Below, in pieces: positions 14,265 through 19,615 of a stretch of DNA of 19,615 bases. A model generated the notes under the pieces. The model was not told the DNA's origin. It was given only the letters and a program-made list of their open reading frames with translations, and made no database searches. The translations under genes were made by a program, and so were the position numbers. Each line of letters begins with the position of its first letter. Within the stretch, counting starts at the first letter, position 1. The stretch is from an uncultured Muribaculaceae bacterium (GTDB lineage: Bacteria; Bacteroidota; Bacteroidia; Bacteroidales; Muribaculaceae), in the NCBI GenBank assembly GCA_958439725.1, contig CAUBWJ010000037.1:1-19615 (forward strand), written 5' to 3'.

Positions 14265-14280
14265 TCACAGTTTATTGTGA
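14265..14280. promoter_or_regulatory. Operator candidate O2 of the hip operon
   Basis: TCACAGTTTATTGTGA is an imperfect copy of O1, different at two of 16 positions. Its centre is exactly 61 bp from O1 and it sits just upstream of the -33 TTTG. Confidence 0.6.
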
Positions 14281-14325
14281 TTTTACCGTATTCGGCTTGA
14301 TATTCGTCAGCGAAGAATGGCTAAA

Positions 14326-14341
14326 TCACAATATATTGTGA
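14326..14341. promoter_or_regulatory. Operator candidate O3 of the hip operon
   Basis: TCACAATATATTGTGA is identical to the O1 core and sits in a perfect 22-bp palindrome (14323-14344). Its centre is exactly 61 bp from O2. It ends 26 bases from the fucP stop codon. Confidence 0.6.
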
Positions 14342-14366
14342 TTTTATGCTGCGGATTTGTGTTTTG

Positions 14367-15686
14367 TCAGCTGCGGGCGCGGAGGGAGGCGGAGCGGAAA
14401 CCGTAGATGGTCACCACTATGAAGCAGATGAGGGGGAGCACAAATGAGGCGTTGACGGAGGGAAGCCATGCCACCTGGCCAAGGTCGATTATCGAGCCCT
14501 GCAGAGGAGGCATGAGCGCACCGCCCACAATAGCCATCACCAGGAAAGCGGCGCCAAGCGACGTGTCGCGGGAATCGACCTTCTCAAGGGCGATACCGTA
14601 GATACTCGGGAACATGATAGACATGAAGGCGCTGATAGCCACGAGGCAACCAAGTCCCACCGGGCCCACGATGAATATGGCTCCGCAGGTGCAGAGGGCG
14701 GCACCGATGCCGAATGTGCCGAGCAGATGGCCGGGCGTGACATATTTCATCAGGAATGTGCCTATGAAGCGGCAGCAGAGGAACATCACCATGGCCAGTA
14801 TGTTGTAACGCTGGGCAACGGCTTTGTTTATGCCGAGGTTGTCGGCATACTGGATGATGAATGTCCACACCATTATCTGGGCGGCGACGTAGAACATCTG
14901 CGTGAGCACGCCTTCGCGATACTCCACGTTATGCCAGAGGCGACGGAGAGTCTCGCGTCCCGTTACCTTGGGTCCTTTATGGTCGGTGACAGGCATCTTG
15001 GTCAGAGCTATGATGATGAACATCACCACCACTATAAGCCCGAGAGCCACGTACGGGTCGCGGATCACGGCAAGGTCATGCACACGGATCGAAGCCTGTT
15101 CCGAGGCACTGAGTGTAGGGAAGATTATCTCTCCGGCGGCGTTGCGCACGTCGCTCAGCAGCTGGGGAAGTACAATGAATGAAGCCACAGCCATGCCGCA
15201 GAGCGAACCCATGGGGTTGAACGCCTGGGCGAGGTTCAGACGGCGTGTAGCCGTAGCCTTGCTGCCGAGCGACAGGATAAACGGGTTGGCCGTTGTCTCG
15301 AGGAAGGCAAGTCCGAATGTGAGCACATAAAGCGACAGACAGAAGAACGAGAATTCCTCATAGGCGGCCGCCGGAATAAACATGAAGGCTCCCACGGCGT
15401 AAAGTCCAAGACCGAGAAGAATAGCCTTCTTGTAGCTGTAGCGGCGTATGAAAAGGGCAGCGGGTACGGCCATCGTTGCATAACCGCCGTAGAAAGCAAA
15501 CTGCACCATCGAGGCCTTGGTGGCCGAGAGATTCATCACGGTCTGGAACGCGGCGACCATCGGGTTGGTGATATCATTGGCAAAACCCCACAGAGCAAAA
15601 AGCGAGGTGATGAGTATGAAAGGCACCAGATAGCGGCGTTCGACCAATCCCGGTTTTTTGCCGGGCGCATCGTTTAGTTTATTCAT
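14367..15686 (-). CDS. fucP: L-fucose:H+ symporter, FucP type
   Basis: This inner-membrane transporter of the major facilitator superfamily imports L-fucose with a proton. The 439-residue protein has about twelve hydrophobic helices. FALWGFANDITNPMV carries Asp38, and FLETTANPFI carries Glu130; these match the E. coli FucP residues Asp46 and Glu135 needed for proton and sugar binding. RLNLAQAFNPMGS follows the second motif, as in the family. It is the fourth gene after fucI, fucA and the kinase, starting 34 bases after the kinase stop. This context points to L-fucose, although related FHS-family members carry glucose/galactose. The region after its stop shows no strong terminator before the hip module. 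Confidence 0.92.
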   Translation of the reverse strand: MNKLNDAPGKKPGLVERRYLVPFILITSLFALWGFANDITNPMVAAFQTVMNLSATKASMVQFAFYGGYATMAVPAALFIRRYSYKKAILLGLGLYAVGAFMFIPAAAYEEFSFFCLSLYVLTFGLAFLETTANPFILSLGSKATATRRLNLAQAFNPMGSLCGMAVASFIVLPQLLSDVRNAAGEIIFPTLSASEQASIRVHDLAVIRDPYVALGLIVVVMFIIIALTKMPVTDHKGPKVTGRETLRRLWHNVEYREGVLTQMFYVAAQIMVWTFIIQYADNLGINKAVAQRYNILAMVMFLCCRFIGTFLMKYVTPGHLLGTFGIGAALCTCGAIFIVGPVGLGCLVAISAFMSIMFPSIYGIALEKVDSRDTSLGAAFLVMAIVGGALMPPLQGSIIDLGQVAWLPSVNASFVLPLICFIVVTIYGFRSASLRARS

Positions 15687-15720
15687 GGTTTTTCAAATGA
15701 CTGGTTAATCGAAGAAGGGG

Positions 15721-17106
15721 TTAATCGGAGTCGATATCCACGCCTGCGGTATCCACGCCGTCGACCGCGGCCTGCAGCAGGATATTGCCTATGGCTGTGG
15801 CTTCGGCCGGTCCGGCGATTATGGGCAGACGGGTGGCGGCGCCGGTAAGCTCGTTGAGAAGCTCGTTGCGCGATCCGCCGCCGATAATACGGAGGTATTT
15901 CACGGGCTCCGGCAGCATGGCGTTGAGAGCCTCGATGCCTCGGCGATAGCGGTCGGCGAGCGAGAGCATCACGCAGCGTCCGAAATCGCCCTTGGAAGCG
16001 GGCAGGGCAAGTCCGTTGGCGCGGCAGTAGTCCACGATGGTCTGCTGCATGTCGGTGGAAGTGGCAAACACGGGGTCGTCAACGTCGATTACGGTAGCGC
16101 ACGCGCTTTCACGCGACTGCCCTACCAGTTCGGGGTAGCTCATTCCCTCTCCGGCCGCTTTCCATCCGGCCATCAGCTCCTGAAGAATCCACAGGCCTGT
16201 GATATTCTGAAGCAGACGGATTTTGCCTCCCACGCCACCTTCGTTGGTGAAACCGGCGGTACGGGCCTGCTCTGTGAGCACGGGGTCATCGGTGAGCACA
16301 CCAAGCAGCGACCAGGTGCCGGAACTGAGGTAGGCTGTAGCCGAGGGATCGGGCACATCGGCCATGGCGGCATAGACGGCGCTTGCGGTGTCGTGGCTGC
16401 CGGCGGCAATCACTTTCACATCATAATCCACGCCTATTTCCTCGCGCACACGCGGAAGAATACCTCCGCGCACCGTCCCGGGCATCACAATCGGCGGGAA
16501 CATGGACGGGTCGAGCCCGAGACTCTCTATCAGAGGATAGTTCCAGTTGCGCTTGCGCGCGTCGAGAAGCTCGGAAGTGGAGGCTATGCAGTATTCGCAG
16601 TTTACCTCCCCGGTAAGGTAATAGCTGAAAAGGTCGGGCATGAAAAGCAGATGCTTTGCCACCGAGAGGAGTTCGGGACGCGAGCGGCGGAACTCTATGA
16701 GACGGAACATGGTGTTGATGTCCATCACCTGGATTCCGGCCACGGTGTAATGTTCCTGCGCGGAATGCGTTGAAAAATATTCCTCGGCCACTCCGGCCAC
16801 TGCCGGATCGCGGTAGCAGACGGGATTGCTCACGAGATTGCCACGGGCGTCGATAAGACCGAAGTCAACCCCCCAGGTGTCTATCGCCACGGAGAGAAGC
16901 CTGTATTTGCGCGCGGCCAGGCGCAGGCCCTCTATCATGTCGGCGTAAAGCGCGGGGAAATCCCAGTAGACGGTATTTCCAAGCGTCACGCGACGGTTCT
17001 GAAAACGGTAAACCTCATCGAGGGTCAGACGACCCCCGATGATGGTTCCCGCGATGACCCGGCCGCTTCCGCCGCCGAAGTCAACCGCTATATAGGCATT
17101 GTTCAT
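15721..17106 (-). CDS. FGGY sugar kinase of RhaB type, probable L-fuculokinase
   Basis: This 461-residue kinase phosphorylates a ketose at C1. The phosphate loop DFGGGSGRV (9-17), IDTWGVDFGLID (75-86), GSHDTASAV with catalytic Asp239, LSSGTWSLLG, TNEGGVGGKIRLLQNITGLW and IIGGGSRNELLNEL follow the E. coli rhamnulokinase pattern throughout. The whole match is to RhaB, not to E. coli FucK. Its place between fucA and fucP (four-base ATGA overlap with fucA) makes L-fuculose the likely substrate, as in Bacteroides fucose operons. It may also accept L-rhamnulose, given the rhamnosidase in the window. Names used for such genes are fucK or rhaB; the substrate is inferred from context only. Confidence 0.92.
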   Translation of the reverse strand: MNNAYIAVDFGGGSGRVIAGTIIGGRLTLDEVYRFQNRRVTLGNTVYWDFPALYADMIEGLRLAARKYRLLSVAIDTWGVDFGLIDARGNLVSNPVCYRDPAVAGVAEEYFSTHSAQEHYTVAGIQVMDINTMFRLIEFRRSRPELLSVAKHLLFMPDLFSYYLTGEVNCEYCIASTSELLDARKRNWNYPLIESLGLDPSMFPPIVMPGTVRGGILPRVREEIGVDYDVKVIAAGSHDTASAVYAAMADVPDPSATAYLSSGTWSLLGVLTDDPVLTEQARTAGFTNEGGVGGKIRLLQNITGLWILQELMAGWKAAGEGMSYPELVGQSRESACATVIDVDDPVFATSTDMQQTIVDYCRANGLALPASKGDFGRCVMLSLADRYRRGIEALNAMLPEPVKYLRIIGGGSRNELLNELTGAATRLPIIAGPAEATAIGNILLQAAVDGVDTAGVDIDSD

Positions 17107-17750
17107 TTCTGCACTTTGCCTAAGATGTATTTGTCAAGGTCGGCTATCTCTTCCTTCGAGAGCACGGTATAGTCCTTGCCGGTATTGATGATTATGCGGC
17201 ATGCCATCTCAAAGAACATGGCACGCTCGAAAGCCTGGTCGAAATCCTTGCCGCACACCACCTGGCCATGCTTGAGCAGGAACACGGAATTGTGGTCCTT
17301 CATGGCCTCGATCACAGCAGTGGCCAGTTCAGGCGAACCGGGACGGTAGAAAGGAATGGCGGGTATCTCGCGCCCCACGTGGATAGGAATCTCGGCGGTG
17401 ACATTGAAGTCGGTGGGACGGTTGGCCATACAGGCCACGGCGGTGGCATAAGGGCTCTGGAAGTGGAGCACCACGTTCACATCGGGACGCTCACGCATCA
17501 CACCCATGTGGAACACGCTTTCCATCGAAGGCTTCACGCCGTTGAGAACTTCGCCGGTCGATACGCGCACCTTCGAAACCTGGTCGACACGGAGCTGGGG
17601 CACCCATGAACCGGTTCCGCTCACAAGAGCGGTGTCCCCGCCCTCTTCAACGCGCCATGATATATTGCCCGAAGAGCAGATGGTAAGGCCTGCGTCGCCC
17701 ACACGATGGGCCTGACGCACGAATTCGTCAATCTGATATTGCTTGATCAT
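17103..17750 (-). CDS. fucA: L-fuculose-phosphate aldolase (class II aldolase/adducin family)
   Basis: It cleaves L-fuculose-1-phosphate to DHAP and L-lactaldehyde. The 215-residue protein has SSGNISWR (26-33), SGTGSWVPQL (44-53), KPSMESVFHMGV with the catalytic Glu77, VVLHFQSPYATA (93-104) and LLKHGQVVCGKD with His161. Compared with E. coli FucA (Glu73, zinc ligands His92, His94, His155), the first and third zinc histidines are kept (His96, His161), while the second, in the H-x-H pair, is Gln98. This may be a feature of the Bacteroidales branch. It starts nine bases after fucI and overlaps the kinase by four bases, so all are one operon. The other option, a rhamnulose-phosphate aldolase, is less likely because that enzyme is larger. 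Confidence 0.92.
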   Translation of the reverse strand: MIKQYQIDEFVRQAHRVGDAGLTICSSGNISWRVEEGGDTALVSGTGSWVPQLRVDQVSKVRVSTGEVLNGVKPSMESVFHMGVMRERPDVNVVLHFQSPYATAVACMANRPTDFNVTAEIPIHVGREIPAIPFYRPGSPELATAVIEAMKDHNSVFLLKHGQVVCGKDFDQAFERAMFFEMACRIIINTGKDYTVLSKEEIADLDKYILGKVQK

Positions 17751-17759
17751 AATGCCGGA

Positions 17760-19535
17760 TTATTTATAGATGGGACCATAGTTCTTGCAAGCGCGGTAGT
17801 CGGCGCCTTCCTTGTCCATGCCGAATGCGTTCCATGCGGCGGGACGGAAAATCTTGTCCTCGGGCACATTGTGCATGCATACGGGGATGCGGAGAATAGA
17901 CGCGAGAGTGATGAGGTCGGCACCGATATGGCCGTAGGAAATTGCTCCGTGGTTGGCACCCCAGTTGTTCATCACGTCGTAGACGCTGCGGAATGCGGGG
18001 TTGTCGGCCAGACGGGGCACGAACCATGTTGTAGGCCAGGTGGGGTCTGTGCGCATGTTGAGTTTCTCGAAGATTTCAGGATCCACGTCGGCGCTCCAGC
18101 CTTCTGCAATCTGAAGAACCGGCCCGAGGCCTTTCACGAGATTGAGGCGCATCATTGTCATGGGCATGCCGCCTTTGGTAAGGAAGTGGGTGGAGAAGCC
18201 ACCGCCGCGGAAATAGTCGCGGTCGGCGGGATACCAGGTAGTATTCTTGCAGATAGCGTCGACATCGGCATCGGTAAGTTCCCAGGGAGTCTTGATCACG
18301 GGATTGCCCTCGGCATCGGTAGCGGCGCCGGTGGCATCCATTGTGGTCGCGCCGGAGTTGATGAGGTGGATCATACCGTCTTTTGCCAGACCGGTGAGCT
18401 TTTTGCCGGTCACGCGCTCCACAGCCTCGGGGCTCCAGTAGGTGCGGACGTCGCTGAACATCTGGGGACGGTTGGAGAGCAGGTGTCCGAAGAGCATGGC
18501 TATGCCGTTGCAGGCGTCGTTCTCGGTTGCGAGCACGAAAGCCTCGCGGATGCCGTTCCAGTCAAAGTTGGTGTTGAGAAGGGTCTCGGTATAGTCGCCG
18601 TTGGGGTAGAAGTCGGTCCACTGGCGCTGACCCTGGAAGCCTGCGGCAATTGCATTGTGACCGAGTGCTTCCTCTTTGAAGCCCATTTCCTTGAGCTTGG
18701 GATTGCCGGTCATGAGGTCGCGCATGATGATGGTCATCTTCACCACGAATTCCCAGTCGGCATCTTTCTGCTCGCGGGTCTTGCGCTTTTCGGGACGGTT
18801 CTTGAAGTCCTCGCCTTCGTTACACTTGGTATGGGCCTCGGTCCATGCCATTGCGCGTTCATATTCCTCGTGGTCGTAGATGCCTTCGGACATGCGGCGG
18901 ATGATTTCCGTGAGGTCAACCGACTCGTTGCGCATTCCCAGATATTCCTGGAAGAAATTCGGGTCAACGATGGATCCTGCGATTCCCATGCACACGCTGC
19001 CCATCTGCAGGTAGCTCTTGCCGCGCATTTCGGCGGTGGCTACAGCGGCGCGGGCGAAGCGGAGAAGCTTCTCGGCCACGTCGGCGGGGATAGTGTTGTC
19101 GTCGAGATCCTGAACGTCATGGCCGTAGATACCGAAAGCGGGCAGACCTTTCTGTGCGTGGGCTGCGAGCACGGCAGCCAGATAAACGGCGCCGGGACGC
19201 TCTGTGCCGTTGAAGCCCCATACGGCCTTGGGCCAGTAGGGATTCATATCCATGGTCTCGCTGCCATAGCACCAGCAGGAAGTTACGGTGATGGTGGCGC
19301 CTACGCCCTCGCGCTCGAACTTCTCGGCGCATGCTGCGCTTTCAGCCACACGTCCGATGGTTGAATCGGCTACCACGCACTCCACGGGTGTGCCGTCGCC
19401 ATGACGGAGATTTTCAGTTATGAGGTTTGCCACTGCCTGAGCAAGGGCCATGGTCTTGCCCTCAAGGCTCTCGCGTACACCGCCCTGGCGGCCGTCGATT
19501 GTCGGACGAATGCCGATCTTAGGATGTTTTTTCAT
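17760..19535 (-). CDS. fucI: L-fucose isomerase
   Basis: It converts L-fucose to L-fuculose, the first step of the pathway, with Mn2+. The protein has 591 residues, the same length as E. coli FucI, and is similar all along: PKIGIRPTIDGRQGGVRESL, ITVTSCWCYGSETMDMNPY, WGFNGTERPGAVYLAAVLAA, FSDVRTYWSPEAVERVTG, GLGPVLQIAEGW and TWPTTWFVPRL. The three metal ligands fall at Glu338, Asp362 and His529, each one residue after the E. coli positions 337, 361 and 528. It is the first gene of the operon fucI-fucA-kinase-fucP. A near-match promoter lies just upstream; the usual fucR regulator of Bacteroides would be outside the window. Confidence 0.97.
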   Translation of the reverse strand: MKKHPKIGIRPTIDGRQGGVRESLEGKTMALAQAVANLITENLRHGDGTPVECVVADSTIGRVAESAACAEKFEREGVGATITVTSCWCYGSETMDMNPYWPKAVWGFNGTERPGAVYLAAVLAAHAQKGLPAFGIYGHDVQDLDDNTIPADVAEKLLRFARAAVATAEMRGKSYLQMGSVCMGIAGSIVDPNFFQEYLGMRNESVDLTEIIRRMSEGIYDHEEYERAMAWTEAHTKCNEGEDFKNRPEKRKTREQKDADWEFVVKMTIIMRDLMTGNPKLKEMGFKEEALGHNAIAAGFQGQRQWTDFYPNGDYTETLLNTNFDWNGIREAFVLATENDACNGIAMLFGHLLSNRPQMFSDVRTYWSPEAVERVTGKKLTGLAKDGMIHLINSGATTMDATGAATDAEGNPVIKTPWELTDADVDAICKNTTWYPADRDYFRGGGFSTHFLTKGGMPMTMMRLNLVKGLGPVLQIAEGWSADVDPEIFEKLNMRTDPTWPTTWFVPRLADNPAFRSVYDVMNNWGANHGAISYGHIGADLITLASILRIPVCMHNVPEDKIFRPAAWNAFGMDKEGADYRACKNYGPIYK

Positions 19536-19580
19536 GATTTATATGGTTGAATTAGGTAGAGATGACTTAGTATGTCTTTG

Positions 19581-19588
19581 CGAAGTTA
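19581..19588 (-). promoter_or_regulatory. Possible -7 box of the fuc operon
   Basis: On the minus strand TAACTTCG matches TAnnTTTG except one base. It predicts a start near 19575 and a leader of about 40 bases. The upstream element may be the TTTC near the window end, and the window ends too soon to see regulator sites. Confidence 0.3.
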
Positions 19589-19615
19589 CGTTTTTTTTCG
19601 GGGTGAAAAATGAAA

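Noticed and set aside
14346..14376. GCTGCGG repeated on both sides of the fucP stop codon as a terminator
   Set aside because: The two copies are direct, not inverted, so they cannot form a stem with each other, and no T run follows on the minus strand.
17706..19364. Long open frame of 552 codons on the plus strand opposite fucA and fucI
   Set aside because: It is the antisense shadow of fucI, which is conserved along its whole length. The predicted protein is an unnatural mix rich in His, Gly, Val and Ala with no recognisable domain.

Overview
The window looks like a piece of a Bacteroidales chromosome, plausibly a gut Muribaculaceae/Bacteroides relative. The support is the set of protein families, the general lack of Shine-Dalgarno sites, and promoters with the Bacteroidetes -7 box TAnnTTTG and an upstream TTG/TTTG. 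The exact genus is inference. No rRNA, tRNA, CRISPR array, IS element or SusC/SusD pair was seen.

Layout. Positions 1-497 hold the C-terminal part of an AT-rich gene with MORN-like repeats, cut by the window edge. Positions 571-2983 (minus) are a tightly overlapping operon: ybaK-type deacylase, aroC, and a TIGR01212/YhcC-type radical SAM protein. Positions 3117-3888 (plus) encode a small outer-membrane beta-barrel and a 78-residue protein, closed by a terminator. Positions 4113-4733 (plus) encode a membrane-anchored LuxR-like HTH protein, and 4866-5864 (minus) class II fructose-bisphosphate aldolase. Positions 6063-8959 (minus) encode a secreted GH78 alpha-L-rhamnosidase and a small two-helix membrane protein. 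They diverge from an AraC-family regulator (9169-10081) whose frame is broken in a run of eight A. Positions 10171-12518 (plus) encode a three-domain aminopeptidase P and a gamma-carbonic-anhydrase-like protein, followed by a strong terminator.

Positions 12630-14187 (minus) encode a three-gene HipBST-like toxin-antitoxin module: HTH protein, split HipA N-terminal domain, HipA kinase core. Its control region is the most striking part of the window. A perfect 48-bp palindrome abuts the hipB start codon and contains both the -7 box and an operator. Two further operator-like palindromes follow at exactly 61-bp centre-to-centre steps.

Positions 14367-19535 (minus) are a complete L-fucose pathway in the order fucI, fucA, RhaB-type kinase, fucP. 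FucP imports L-fucose, FucI makes L-fuculose, the kinase makes L-fuculose-1-phosphate, and FucA cleaves it to DHAP and L-lactaldehyde. The DHAP enters glycolysis, where the aldolase at 4866 also acts. The rhamnosidase and its likely AraC regulator show that the strain also works on rhamnose-containing glycans. The hip module lies directly downstream of fucP on the same strand, with no clear terminator between them.
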